Shown one piece after another: positions 23,079-35,036 of a DNA stretch of 64,000 nt. Numbering within the stretch: the stretch's first letter is position 1; every line of letters starts with the position of its first letter. The position numbers and the translations under genes were made by a program. Source of the DNA: Cadophora sp. MPI-SDFR-AT-0126 (taxonomy: Eukaryota; Ascomycota; Leotiomycetes; Helotiales; Ploettnerulaceae); NCBI GenBank assembly GCA_020747065.1, contig JAGMVK010000007.1:1302001-1366000 (forward strand). The letters run 5' to 3'. The notes beneath the pieces are model-generated. The model had not been told where the DNA came from and ran no database searches. It saw only the letters and a list, made by a program, of their open reading frames with translations.

Positions 23079-23287
23079 CTCTGCGATTGGGATTGGAGGA
23101 TTTCAATTGAGAGGGGAGAGGTGGTTGTGGTGGAGTTCAATTGCAGAAGGGAATTGGGATGAGGTTGGCCGCTAATCTTTCGATCCGCTAGCGCAGGAGC
23201 TTTGATGGCGTGAGTTTCCACCTTGGTTACTCCCTTCAACTTCACAAGAACCTCTCTACTCTACTGAATTGGCAGCATCCCGTCACC
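23079..23287. promoter_or_regulatory. Shared divergent promoter, COX12 and B12D/NDUFA4-like gene
   Basis: Only 209 bases separate the two start codons. Four ATTGG pentamers (CCAAT on the other strand) are visible at 23086, 23092, 23153 and 23268. The CCAAT box is the target of the HAP complex, which controls respiratory genes in fungi. The two nearest COX12 probably fall in its leader, so their role is uncertain. Confidence 0.5.
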
Positions 23288-23764
23288 ATGCAGCCAACTG
23301 CGACTCTAAAGATGTTCCAGCCTACCAGGCGGATGATGGCTATGCCAGTAAGTTTCAGCCCTCCAGAGCTATCGCATGCCGGACTGCCAGAGACTGATCA
23401 AGCCTGTCAACAGAACGAGGAGCACCGCGGTACGTAACTCGAAACCGATATTTAGTGCCGGGCAAAGGATTAAAGGAGACAATTTGTACCCAATTGGCAT
23501 ATTGGAGATTCGGAAAAGCCGGCAGAGACTGATTTGTTGGCTTTGCAGCTCATACTATTTCCCAACGACTACGAACCCTAAAAAAGATTCCTCCGGAGTT
23601 GATCCCCCTTGGTAACACACCTCGTGTTGGAATATCAGAACTCTCATTAACAAAGATCAGGAATTGTCGTCGGTGTTGCTGTCGGATTTGCCGGTTATTC
23701 CATGGTCCGAAAGCTCATTGTCGACAAGCAGATGCGCCTTTCTCGCCAGAACAGAAAGGATTAG
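23288..23764 (+). CDS. B12D/NDUFA4 (MLRQ)-like respiratory-chain subunit
   Basis: Four exons (23288-23347, 23415-23430, 23549-23611, 23661-23764) give 80 aa. A basic N-terminus (TRRMMAMP) is followed by LRTLKKIPPELIPLG, a single membrane segment IVVGVAVGFAGYSMVRKL, and the tail DKQMRLSRQNR. This is the pattern of the B12D/NADH-ubiquinone reductase complex I MLRQ subunit family; its animal member NDUFA4 is now placed in complex IV. Exon 2 is 16 nt, and without it the frame fails, which supports the model. Being divergent from COX12 fits a shared respiratory role. The name rests on short motifs in a small protein. Confidence 0.75.
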
Positions 23765-24053
23765 GTTGTGCAGTTAGGGGGCAATCGAATGGATGCTGCT
23801 TTGTGACTTTAAGGATTGGAGATGAGGGATGCTCAAGGGGTCTCGCAATGAGAAGCTGTACAAAGTAAATCAGGCCATCAATTGGTATCAATACAGAACG
23901 TCCCAATGACCGATGATCCCATGCCTAAACAACCAACTATATGTTGACTGCATTCTGCCGCCCTTCACACTGAACTCCAGGCCATTTCCATTCCGTTCTA
24001 ACGCCATTGAAATGCATGTAATAACTTTCAAAGTTCCGCTGCCTGAAGCCCAC

Positions 24054-24639
24054 TCAAGCTGGTTTTGGCCCAGCAACATCCAATCCCTCCAGGCCTTGCA
24101 TTGGATCATAAGGAGCATCATCTGCACCTGTCTTTGCTCTATCTGCTGCCAACTTGTCCTCCTCACTTACAGCATTCTCTGCAAGCCAGCCCTCCTATAT
24201 GTTATCAGAACGTGATCAAAATGAAACGGAATCTGATGCTGGAAAGTCTGAGGGTACTCACTTGCTCCCACAAAGCTGTCTTGCTTCCCAGTCCTTCATT
24301 CATATTCTTCGGTGGTTTTGCAGCAGAGACCTTGATCACCTTGCCAAACAGCTCAGCTCCCTCCATGTTGTCGATGGCATCCTTCACATCCTCCGGATCC
24401 TCGAATTCAACGTAGCCGAAGCCTCTATGAAGCTCGGTAGAGTTTGGTCCTTCAGGCTTCCTATGATATGTGAGTTTGAAGTTCGAATATAAAATGTCAT
24501 ATTGAGAGGCAACTAACGGGAGAGAAACATCTGCAATTTCTCCAAAGGGTAAAAATGCCGCATGAAGGTTTGCCGCATTTACCATAGGTGCCAGACCGCC
24601 CACATAGACGGTCGCTTTCCAACGTGCTTGATCTGACAT
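24054..24639 (-). CDS. RRM RNA-binding protein (PPIE/cyclophilin-33 RRM type)
   Basis: Three exons (24639-24518, 24460-24262, 24194-24054) give 153 aa. A single RRM covers residues 9-84, with RNP2 as VYVGGL and RNP1 as RGFGYVEF, plus VKVSAAKPP-type closing strand (VIKVSAAKPPKN). The tail is acidic (EEDKLAADRAKTGADDAPYDPMQGLEGLD). The RRM resembles that at the start of cyclophilin E, but no isomerase domain follows; fungal orthologues are usually this short form. It is probably nuclear and splicing-associated, by inference. It is divergent from SEC31. Confidence 0.85.
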
Positions 24640-24950
24640 TCTCGAATTCTCGAATATCTTGTTAATAGAGAATTTTCTTAGAAGATATCAATCCTTCGTG
24701 CTCACTTGGACTCAGGCTCGGGTATTCTTCGGTGTCACGTGGTCAGACATGGGTGATCTGGCCACGAACTTGGAACGCTCAACACCAGCTCGGATCCTAA
24801 CACTACTTCACCTAGGACGTCGCATTCATTTTTCAATTGCGTGTCCTTTTCTAGCTGCCGGGGAACTCTTTTTTTTTGTGTTCTTTCCCCCGCGACAACA
24901 CAACAGAAGTGCGTTGAGGAAGCTCCTTATTGAATCAACAAATCGACAGG
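24640..24950. promoter_or_regulatory. Divergent promoter region, RRM protein and SEC31
   Basis: 311 bases between the two starts, with a T-rich/C-rich tract at about 24869-24894 (on the plus strand) near the SEC31 side. Nothing more specific seen. Confidence 0.45.
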
Positions 24951-27900
24951 ATGGTACGCCTTCGAGAGATTCCTCGGACGGCGGCCTTTGCCTGGTATCC
25001 TGGAGCGGATTCGCCATTGGTAGTGACTGGAACTAGAGCTGGTGCAGTCGATGCAGATTTCTCAGACGAGACAAAGCTGGAGCTATGGGACCTGAGCCTG
25101 GACGACTTAGACCAAGGTGTTGAGCTTCTGCCCATTGCAAGTATTAGCTCAGAATCACGGTAAGTGTAGTTCAGATATGCTGAATTCATTCATATAGACT
25201 TACTTTTGCCCTTTTTAGATTCCACGATATTGCATGGGCACCTGCGAACCCTGACCACCCCAAAGGTATAATCGCTGGAGCGCTCGAGAATGGCTCCTTG
25301 GTACTGTGGGACGCAGAGAAGCTTATTAAAGGGGCCGATGATGCATTCATGTCACAGACAACAAAGCATACCGGGGCTATCAAATCGCTTCAATTCAATC
25401 CTCTGAAGCCGCAGATTCTGGCAACCGCAGGCGCAAAGGGCGAGCTATTCATTTACGACGTCAACGATATTCAGAACCCGTTCAGATTAGGCACGGCCGC
25501 AGCAAGATCTGACGACCTTGAATGTGTCGCCTGGAACAGAAAGGTTTCACACATTTTGGCAACTGGTGGGAGTGGTGGATTTGTGACAGTCTGGGATTTG
25601 AAGACGAGAAAGGCGTCCCTCACATTGAACAACAATCGGAAGGCGGTAGGAGCTATTGCGTGGGATCCTAATAATGCTACGAAGCTTTTGACAGCGACCC
25701 CCGACGATACAACTCCAGTGATCCTTCTGTGGGATCTGCGAAATTCGAATGCCCCAGAACGAACTTTGCAGGGTCATGACCAGGGCATCCTATCTCTGTC
25801 ATGGTGTCAACAAGATAGTGATCTGCTGTTATCTTGCGGCAAGGACAATAAGACAATTCTGTGGAACCCGCAGACTGGGGAACGTTTAGGAGAATTCCCC
25901 GAAGTCACAAATTGGACTTTCCAGACTAGGTTCAACCCGCACAACCCTACCTTATCTGCTACCGCTTCGTTCGATGGCAAGATCTCCATACAAACTCTAC
26001 AGAATACCAACCCTGCTGCAACACAGACGCCTATTCAGGGCCCAGTTGATGGCGAGGACTTTTTCACCAAAGCCCAAACTCAACCCCAAGGTGCTTCATT
26101 TTCCCTGTCAAAGGCGCCAAAATGGCTTGAAAGACCCGCGGGCGCTTCATTTGGTTTTGGTGGGAAATTGGTGAGCTTTGGCCTCTTGCCTGTAGCAGCT
26201 GGACAACATCGGTCATCTAAAATCCAGATCTCTAATTTTTCTGCTGATTCTGATGTTGGATCCGCTACCGAATCATTCGAAGCTGCCCTTGTAGCTGGCG
26301 ACATTAGCAGCATTTGCGAAACCCACATCTCCAAAGCAAAGAGTGAAGACGAAAAGGCTGACTGGAAAGTCATTGAAACTTTAATCGCTGAAAATCCACG
26401 GAAGCAAGTTACCGAGTACCTTGGTTTCACAAATGAAGTCGAAGGGGCGATTAATGGTGTCAAAGATCTTGACTTGGATGACTCTAAGACGGGCGAAGCC
26501 GCGGAAACAACCAACGGTACTGCTGCGAAGAATAGTAGACTATCTACTCTCTTCGCTGACGGTGTTGATGGGGAAGACTTTTTGTCCAGCATTGCAGCTA
26601 CTAAAGGTGCCAAGACTGATAATCCATTCCATCTGTTCTCAGACTCGGATTCGAACTCCGAGAAGCAAATCACAAAAGCATTAATGCTGGGCCAATTTGA
26701 GAAGGCTATGACCATTTGCCTTAAGGAGGACAAGATTGCAGATGCTCTTATCATTGCAAACTGTGGTGGAAAGGAGTTACTTGAGAAGGCACAAGCAGCA
26801 TACCTTTCCCGGAAGACTGAAGGCCCCAATTATTTACGCCTGCTGACGTCCGTTATTGGCAAGAATTTGTGGGATATTGTTTATAACGCGGATCTCTCGA
26901 ATTGGAAAGAGACAATGGCGACATTATGCACCTATGCCGACCCGAACGAATTCCCAGATTTGTGCGAGGCGCTGGGAGACAGAATCATGGAGAGTGGCTC
27001 ACCGAAGGATGCCTCATTCTGTTACTTGGTGGGATCGAAGTTGGAGAAGGTGATCAACATCTGGATTACCGAGTTGCAGGAAGCAGAGAAGGCCGGTATT
27101 GCAGACCCGAGTGGAGATTCTTCCTTTTCTGTCCACGCCCGTACTCTCCAAACCTTCATTGAGAAAGTTACAGTCTTCCGCGACGTCACCAAATTCGAGG
27201 ACTCGGAGCAGAATCAAACTTCGGACTGGAAACTCGCCCCATTGTATGAGAAGTATGCCGAGTATGCGGACATTATCGCAGCTCATGGACACTTGTCAAT
27301 TGCTGAGAGATACCTCGCTCTCCTTCCAACTCAGTATCCGGCAGCAGAAGTAGCCCGTAATCGAGTTAAGCTTGCTTCGAGAAAGGGAGCACCAGCAGCT
27401 AAGCCTGCTCAGCCAACTTTGGCTACCAGAGCCCCATCACGACCTCAGCAAGGCTACCAGCCATTGGGCACTCCTGCGGCGACACCAGCTCGGGCAGCTC
27501 CAAATGCTTTCGCGCCTCCAGCACCCGCACCCGTGTCGAACCCATATGCGCCTCCGACAAACACATATGCCCCTCAGCAAACAGGTTATCAACCACCTCA
27601 ACAGGCTGGCTATGGAGGATTCAATTCTGGCTATGGAGCACCCACTGGAGGCTACGGAGCGCCTCCCCCAGCGTTTGGCGCTCCCCCTCCCCGAAATATC
27701 ACTCCTTCTGGTCCACCACCTTCGCAACGAAAGAACATGGAGCAGTGGAATGATACCCCTATGGTCACAAAACCACCTGTTGCACGTAGAAGCACCCCCG
27801 CCGCCGCCCCAATTACTTCTCCCTTTCCCAACCAGCAAGGCCTCTCCATGCCTCCCCCAGCCCCTCCGTTTGGATCAAGAGCAACTCCAACTCCTCCCCC

Positions 27901-28797
27901 ACCCCCGCCTAAAGGGCCTGCTCCACCCCGCATAAGCTCGCCGTTGGCAACTGGTCATCCCCAGTCGTTCCAACAACCAGGTCGCCCATCATCAGCTGCT
28001 AACCAGTATGCTCCTCAGCCAAACTCGCCTGCGCAGCAATACGGACATCCTGTTCCGGCACCCACAATACCTCGAGGTCCATCTCCTTACAATGCACCAC
28101 CAGCTGGACCTCCTCCGTCGAATAGATATGCCCCTTCACCTGCAGCCCAGCAGTACTCTCAACCCCCGACACCACAATCTCAAGTTGCACCACCTTCTCA
28201 AGCTGGAAACAGACCCCCACCATCCAACCCTTATGCTCCAGCTACCAACTCTCCCCAGAATCAATATGCTCCCTCTCAGCCTCCACAGCAGGCCAGCCAG
28301 GCAGCACCACCTCCCCAAGGCCCACCACAGGGATCTCGTCCATCAACGGGTCCACCGCCTAGGGCTACTCCGGCAGCTGCTGCTGCCCCTGCCAAGGCTA
28401 AGCATCCTGCCGGAGATCGATCTCACATCCCGTCGAATGCTCAGAGAATGGTTAGCATTTTCACTTCTGACATGCAGCGGGTAGCTTCCAAGGCGCCTGC
28501 TTCATTCGCTGCTCAAGTCAAGGATACTCAGAAACGACTCAACATTCTTTTCGATCATCTCAACAACGAGGAGCTCATCAAACCTGATACTGTCCAGAGA
28601 TTAAGCGAACTTGCAGAGGCATTACAAGCGAAGAATTTCGATGTCGCTGCAAAGATACAGGTTGATATTCAACGCGAGAAGACAGAGGAGTGCGGTAATT
28701 GGATGGTAAGCCAAATCTATCTCTCAAAAGTTCCGATACTGATTTTTTGCAGGTTGGTGTCAAACGTTTAGTCAGCATGAGCAAAGTGACTCCTTAG
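24951..28797 (+). CDS. SEC31: COPII coat protein Sec31
   Basis: Three exons (24951-25159, 25219-28705, 28753-28797) give 1,246 aa, the usual length. Sec31 with Sec13 forms the outer cage of COPII vesicles leaving the ER and stimulates Sar1 GTP hydrolysis. It begins [20 protein letters not shown]40-type repeats fill residues 1 to about 330 (AVSHI-like [50 protein letters not shown]). A blade-completing and ACE1 helical region follows ([20 protein letters not shown]). A Pro/Gln/Ala-rich stretch from about 770 to 1130 is expected to bind Sec23. The C-terminal helical domain is [18 protein letters not shown]. The last exon encodes only 14 residues. It shares an upstream region with the RRM gene. 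Confidence 0.97.
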
Positions 28798-29565
28798 ATA
28801 GAAGTCATGATCTGGGGAGGAGCAAAGTAGGCGATGGGTTAGTCATATTGCGGTGTACAACAAACATAAAGAATTGTGCTAGATGGCTTTACTTCTTTGA
28901 CTTCTCTGTAGTGAATTTATGATTTTGGCATCGCCAGGGACACGACCGTCCATCGAGAAAAGCCTTTATCTTTCCGGACGTGACAGCAGATACGGTCGGG
29001 TTGCCTACGAGATGCATCATAACGGTCAATGAATGCTCTCAGGAAGTGCTGAGACATCTAAATCTGGCAGCACGTTGCAAAACCAGAAGTGCAATTCAAG
29101 GGTAGCAATAGCTTCGTGCTGTCCCGAGACCGATTGAAAACAACCCATAGGTGCCAGCTGATACACAATTGCAGCATTATCCCACAATAAGTTCACAATT
29201 GACGCGGATCTTGCCATATAAATCAGAGGTATGTTCTCATTGGGTGTGGGGGAGCAGCTGCTGATTCGCTCTCGAGAGACTCGCCTCCCAATTGATAGTC
29301 AGAAATGCTGGGGGAAGCGCCAGAAAAAGCACTGTGGCTTGATTGTCCTTACCAGCCCGTGCTGAATGAAGGCTGGTGCGGTGTGCCACCTGCAAATAAC
29401 CCCTGTCTGCTGAAGCTCTACCCTTGCAGACCCGCTGGATTTGCGCATTCGATTGGGGGCTGGATTCGCGGCAGCTCAGAGCCTCCTTCTGCCAGCCTAT
29501 AGATAGCTGCTGCTGCGGGGTGCGTCTCCCCTCTTGACAATACTGGACAGGTCCTCATATCCCGT
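28798..29565. other. Intergenic between SEC31 and HET gene
   Basis: 768 bases. Open frames at 29026-29217 (minus) and 29305-29502 (plus) are short and unrecognised. It should hold the promoter of the HET gene. No element or RNA gene seen. Confidence 0.4.
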
Positions 29566-32270
29566 ATGGCGACTTCGAACGATCAACCAGTATCCAAGGC
29601 GCCCGCCATTGGACCCCTAAAGAGAGTGCAAACACTTGGTAAGGAACATGCCCCAGACCCAGAATACCTAATTGACAGCTCAGACGCATTCATACTTATG
29701 AGACTTTAGATACTGGAGCTGCAGCTGCAAGGAACCAACTGCGACATCTTGCAGAGAAAGTAATCGAGGAAAAGATAGGCACCTATGAATTCCAACCACT
29801 TGATTATGAAAACGATATTCGGATCCTCAGAATCTTTCACGGAAAGCCACATGAGAAGCTCAAGTGCATGCTGTTCCCAAGTGCACTGAATCCACCAGAC
29901 GGTCAAAATTCATCCTCGCGCTCTACTTCTGGGATATCAAAATACTGGGCACTCTCGTACTGGTGGGGGTTGCCAGACGAGAAACCCAGCAACAAGATTC
30001 ACATATACTACGACAATGGAGGTCGAGAAGGCGTCCAAGAGCTGTCAGTCTTCAATCGATACGGCACATTTTATATACGAGATAATCTCAAATCAGCATT
30101 GGTGCGGTTCCGTCATGAGACAGATGATAAAAACGTATGGGTAGGTATTACACTTTCTCGTACCTGGAAAACGCCCAACTCCGTACATGAACTGACATCA
30201 AATCTGGTGGATTAGGTAGATGCTATTTGCATCAACCAAGAAGACAAGAAGGAGAAAAACGCACAAGTGGCTCGCATGCATGAGGTTTACATGCAAGCAA
30301 CAATGGTCTGTATCTGGCTTGGGGATGGCACAGAACAGACGCCAGAGACGTTCGAATTTCTGCAAAGCATTCTGAATCTTGGAAAATTGGACGCCTTGGT
30401 CCAAACCGGGGAGCCATCAGCAGCAAAGTGTGCATTGGTCGTGCAGCTAATGACCAATCGATGGTTCTCTCGCCGATGGATCCTCCAAGAGCTTGCCCTG
30501 TCTAAACAGGCAACTGTTCGCTGGGGTGACGAGGAGCTGTACTGGTCGGATTTCGCGGATGCAATCGCATTATTTATGACCAAATATGACGACATCAAGC
30601 GGAAAAATCTCATCTCTGGCCAGTATAGGGACACGGATGCCCGGGCATTGGGAGCCTACACCATCGTCCACGCCACGATCAACCTATTCAGGAAATCACA
30701 TGATGGCAGGGTTGAGCAGCGCCTGATTCCTTTGGAAATTCTTGTATCTTCAATGTTGCTGGCCTTTGAAGCTTCTGAGCCGCGGGACACCATTTTCGCA
30801 GTTCTCACACTGGCAAAAGATAGTCAAATAACTTCTGCTGAACCAGACGCCAAGGAGGATTTCCGGATTTCTCCTGACTACGATAAATGCCTTCTGGATG
30901 TCTACACTGACTTCATGGATTATTGTATGGAGAAGTCTCGATCTTTGGACATTATATGTAGATAGTAAGTTTGCTATTGTCGTTTTCCCTGACATTGTTG
31001 GCACATTGGCGCATACCCCCGACTAGAGAAGTTATACTGCCAACACTGTCCGCGCATCTTGGGACACTTACAGAAACCTACTGTCGTTGGCAGGTTCAAC
31101 AATTTGGAGCAACCATTAACTTTCTGAATCAATAGCTGGGCACCTTGTCCTAAGCCGCTTTCACGCGAAGGTGTACCGAAAGAAAACTCAACTGCTTCAG
31201 TACCTGAAACGATGCCAAGCTGGATTCCCCGGATCGAAAAATCGGCATTTGGAGAGCCGCATGGTGTGGTGGCAGGGAGAGCAAACGGGGATAGTTTTGT
31301 CGGTGGCCCTGAGCGCAGAGGTCAGCAAACGTACAATGCTTCGCTCAATCTCCCTGCATGGCACGAGTTTGGTACATATGACACGAGTCCACCACGGACA
31401 AAGATGTTCAAAAAATCCAAAACATTTCCCTACAACAAAGCTGGGCCCTCCCATTCAACTGGCTCTTTAGGTCCCGTTATCCAGGGTATACCAATTCCAG
31501 CAACAGCTGCTACGGCAGGTTCGGCAAACCAAGAGCCCAAATTGCCATATCCTAAATCTCCAAAGTACGATGGGACATTACTCTTGAGAGGTTTCTGCCT
31601 TGATGTCGTGGAGAGGGTTTCGGACCGGGTTGCGGGAGGAAGGATGATTCCCGACAATGCATTGGACATGGGCGGATGGGATCACAAATGGAAGGTAAAC
31701 AATACATCCGATAAGATCCAGCCTGTTCCGGAAAAGCTGTGTAAGTCAAAAGTTTCCAACGGTAACGAAATGTGAAGCTCACAGAGGGTTTTCACTGTAG
31801 GGCGAACTCTCGTTGCAGACCGTGGTCCTAATGGTACAAGTGCACCTGGTTGGTACCGTCGAGCATGTTTCGAGTGCCTGCAGCACACAGATCGAAGCGG
31901 AGATCTGGATATAGATCGCCTGAAGACATCTCCAGAGACCTCAAGTACTCAAATCACTTTCCTGGAAAGGGTCGAACCTATCGTGTGGGGAAGAAGATTC
32001 TTCGAAACAAGGGCTAGGCAGAGGAGTCAGAAGCCTCTCTTTGGACTTGGAAGTAATGAAGTCAGGGTCGGAGACATGGTCTGCATTCTATTCGGATGTA
32101 GCGTGCCAGTACTACTGCGTCAGATGATGCAACATAAAGCCCCTGAGTACTTGTTCATTGGTGAATGCTATGTTCATGGTATGATGGATGGCGAAGCTGT
32201 GACGAGCAGGTTCGGTTCGAAGCATCCCCAACATCCTTACAAGAAGGCCACAACTTTCAGACTAGTCTAG
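29566..32270 (+). CDS. HET-domain (heterokaryon incompatibility) protein
   Basis: Five exons (29566-29638, 29710-30140, 30216-30964, 31136-31740, 31801-32270) give 775 aa. HET domains trigger cell death when incompatible fungal individuals fuse, and many act in fungal innate immunity. The domain blocks are all present: KYWALSYWWG (usual form ALSYVWG), then VWVDAICINQEDKKEKNAQV, VCIWLGDG, and NRWFSRRWILQELALS. A long C-terminal part follows, with the LDIICRYWAPCP turn and the closing ECYVHGMMDGEA block typical of this HET class. No NACHT, WD40 or membrane segment is present, so it is a stand-alone HET. The second HET motif straddles an exon junction. It appears intact and expressed-looking, with good splice sites. 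Partner unknown. Confidence 0.93.
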
Positions 32271-32463
32271 ATTGTATTTCGTTCATGTCTATGATATATA
32301 CCTAGTATTTATGCTTGATAGCTACAACAGAATGGCTCTGATTTCGATTCGAAACTAGTAGGCGACCGACAGCGTCATGCCACGGGTTTTGCTCGTCGAA
32401 TGGTGCCCAATAGATTGGATCTTGGTCCACAACCCACTGGTCTCATGTGTCATGACCGAAGCT

Positions 32464-32991
32464 TTATTTACAGCGTGTTCGGATATGTAAGGACATGTTC
32501 ACTATCATTACATGTGTTTCCGTAGGACCATTCCTTTCGACAGGGAAAGTCATCTTCCTTTCACCCTGCGGTATTGCAGTCATGCCGTACTTCCTAGGAC
32601 TGGGAGATCGCCCAGCATAAAACAGCATGACCCAAGGAATCATGAGAAGCACCAAGGCTGTCGGTATCATCATCCTAGGATAGCTTGACATGTCATTCAT
32701 AAAGGTTACTTGCTCCTCCTTAGGCCTAACAGAAGCCAGTTTTGTGGGCAATAGCCACGAGGTTAACCACTCACTCGGTGTAGGGTTATCATTGAATGGA
32801 TGATCATAAATCCCATTCTTGATTTGTGCAGCACCTTCAAGCCATGCTCCGATTTTTGAGTCAACCTCTCCACGGGGTATATCACCATTGGGAGTTTTGC
32901 TTGAATTATGGGCTGGCATGACAGAGGATGGTGACAGTGACAGTGACAGTAAAAGTGGCTGAGTGGTGCTCCCCGGCTCTGTCACTCTCAT
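32464..32991 (-). CDS. Orphan small protein with one membrane segment
   Basis: One exon of 175 aa, ending opposite the HET gene's 3' end. The start is ATG 32991, or an in-frame ATG at about 32919 (MPAHNSSKTPNGD). The N-terminus contains a Leu-Ser repeat coded by a hexamer repeat. A polar middle part (DSKIGAWLEGAAQIKNGIYD) precedes a hydrophobic span of about 20 residues (MIPTALVLLMIPWVMLFYAG) and a basic tail. I do not recognise a family. Convergent with the HET gene, 193 bases apart. It could be a real lineage-specific gene or chance; the length and consistent composition favour a gene. Confidence 0.5.
   Translation of the reverse strand: MRVTEPGSTTQPLLLSLSLSPSSVMPAHNSSKTPNGDIPRGEVDSKIGAWLEGAAQIKNGIYDHPFNDNPTPSEWLTSWLLPTKLASVRPKEEQVTFMNDMSSYPRMMIPTALVLLMIPWVMLFYAGRSPSPRKYGMTAIPQGERKMTFPVERNGPTETHVMIVNMSLHIRTRCK
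32928..32952. repeat. Hexanucleotide repeat (GTGACA)
   Basis: About four units of GTGACA/GTGACAG-type repeat, which in the minus-strand frame encode alternating Leu-Ser near the start of the orphan gene. Confidence 0.65.
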
Positions 32992-33987
32992 CTAACGCAG
33001 AGCACTCCCACCTTCGCAATGCGACATGATTCTATACATGAGGCTGTTAAAGAGAACATCAAGCCTTGAAGGTTGTTCACAAGGCGGCATTGCATGTGAC
33101 CAACACTTCCAGGGCACCATCCACTTCGTCGGTGACCCATCAAAGGCAGCGAAAGTAGCGATGACCAGTGAAGCGAGGGGGGGGCGGGAGAGTGTCGGCA
33201 GTCGCCGCATGATGTGCATTCGTGCATGGAGGCAGAGGCCTTACTTTACATGGCACATCCCTTTGGGTACTTTGCAGCCGCCGTGGCGCGTAGGCTGTGT
33301 GCTTGCGCCCAAATAGGAGTCAGCCTGACGACGAATCCACTCTTTGATGCGACAGCCTCATTTACGGCCTGAAGGATAGGGTTGTCCAAATAAAGCCACG
33401 TCCTTCAAAGACCCCGGGGCATTCTCACCAGCCTCTTTGTCCCTTCGGACTTGGTCAAATTGAGGGAGAAGCAGTCCCGTTAGGTGAGGCCCAAAAAAAA
33501 ATCGATAAACGCGTCCTCGGCCTACAGTATGAGATAGAAACGTCGCAGCTTCCTTCAATAAAATAATCGAACCGAAGGCATGAGCATGTGTCTGAATCCA
33601 GACAACCAGAGGGGTGGGGTGGGGGGCGACGGGACGAACGATGTTCCAGCTGTGTCTTGGGAGGAGTGCCATGCCTTCTACTTCGCTTCAAGTGCGGTGG
33701 TTGACCGAAAAATGTGGCTTGCATACTCAGCCCTCAGGGATGTTTTCTTCACACCCTCTTATTCAACAGCAATGCCCACTTCTCTCGGTGAGTGTTCAGG
33801 CTTCTTGTAATCCTCGGTGTTTCGAACCTGTGTATGAATCTTTAAGCACTACTACTACTTAAAAGACTCAAATGGAAGACCGAGGTCTTTAGATTCCTCC
33901 AGACAACAACACGCACATTGATTGAGGGCTGAACTTGCTCACTGGCCATAACTTGCCACCTGACGACGACATTACGAGCATCTCAAG
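32992..33987. other. Intergenic, about 1 kb
   Basis: Between two orphan genes with divergent starts. Short opposed frames only. A G-rich run lies at 33610-33633 and an A8-9 run near 33487. No RNA gene or element recognised. Confidence 0.4.
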
Positions 33988-35036
33988 ATGGACATCTATT
34001 TGGAAGCAATAACTCCAGAAAAACACGATTGTGAAGATTTCGATCCCAAACTCAAGCAGAAAGCTGTTTACAGATGGTACGACTCACGTTATAGTGATGA
34101 AGCCTGGGACATCTATTCGAAAGACTGGGAGAAGCGTATACTTCAATGGCATGCAACATGTCAAGGACCATTGCATGAAGCCCACCGGCTTGCACTCCAG
34201 GAGACCAATACAGAAACAAATTCGGATCGCCAACTTGAAAGTCTTCCCTTCGGAATGTTCTTCCTAGCTCACCCCATTGCAGCATTCTCACTCTGGCGGG
34301 TTCTTCAATCGTGTTACAGTTTGGATCGTGCTGTATGTGGGACAACGAATGAAGTGACTGCATGGCAACAGCTTGTTCCCTTTCGGTATCTCAGAGAGGA
34401 GGAAGTTACGCTTAGGTGGCACGACGAGCTTCAGCTGCTCAGACAACAAGTCACCAGCGGGCGATTGAGTTTCAAAAGACGAACGTGGGAGACAAAGCTG
34501 TACGACATCCACCACGGGATCGAAATGTTTATGAAAGAGTTTGCTGCTATGAGAAATAATTTCGCAGTCAACCTCGCAGACATGAAATTTGCAAGCTGGA
34601 TGATCGACAGGATAGAGGAGGATGTTGGAAAGCGTATCGCGATGATCACAGAGATGTTGAAGTTCAAAGACAGCGAACTCGCGAAGATCCAACCAACAGA
34701 GTCCCATGAAGATGATGTAAATGACAACAGCAGTAAGTTTGATCACGGTCAAATAATTAAAAACAGGATTAGCTGACGAGGAGACAAGCATTTTCAGCAC
34801 CTGGGTACTGCCGAACGGCGACGTTTCCGCCTTCTTATACAGACCCTGTGAAGCCTAAACCTGTTCTTAGAGATAATCCCGGTATTTCGCGCCCTAAAAC
34901 AATAGCAGAGACATGTACTAACGAAAACCCAGCTGTAAACCGCCGCGTAGCATTGTACCTCAAGAAGAGTTTCAAAAAGATTCAAGGCAAAGTTCAAATG
35001 CCCAAAGGCTCCAGCGTACCAAGTCGACATCGGTAA
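33988..35036 (+). CDS. Orphan coiled-coil-type protein
   Basis: Two exons (33988-34732 and 34798-35036) give 327 aa. The acceptor TTTTCAG at 34797 keeps a long frame with a basic Pro-rich tail (KPKPVLRDNPGISRPK, YLKKSFKKIQGKVQMPKG); an earlier AG at about 34772 would end after some 30 residues and is the alternative. The first exon is rich in Trp and charged residues (YRWYDSRYSDEAWDIYSKDW) and then forms long amphipathic helices (IDRIEEDVGKRIAMITEMLKFKDSELAKI). No signal peptide or membrane span. I do not recognise the family. It lies in the same accessory-looking stretch as the HET gene. Confidence 0.6.

Noticed and set aside
26080..26829. 249-codon minus-strand frame
   Set aside because: Antisense shadow within SEC31, whose own frame has clear family motifs.
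31197..31454. Alternative minus-strand gene inside the HET locus
   Set aside because: Antisense to HET exon 4, which is in frame with exons 3 and 5.
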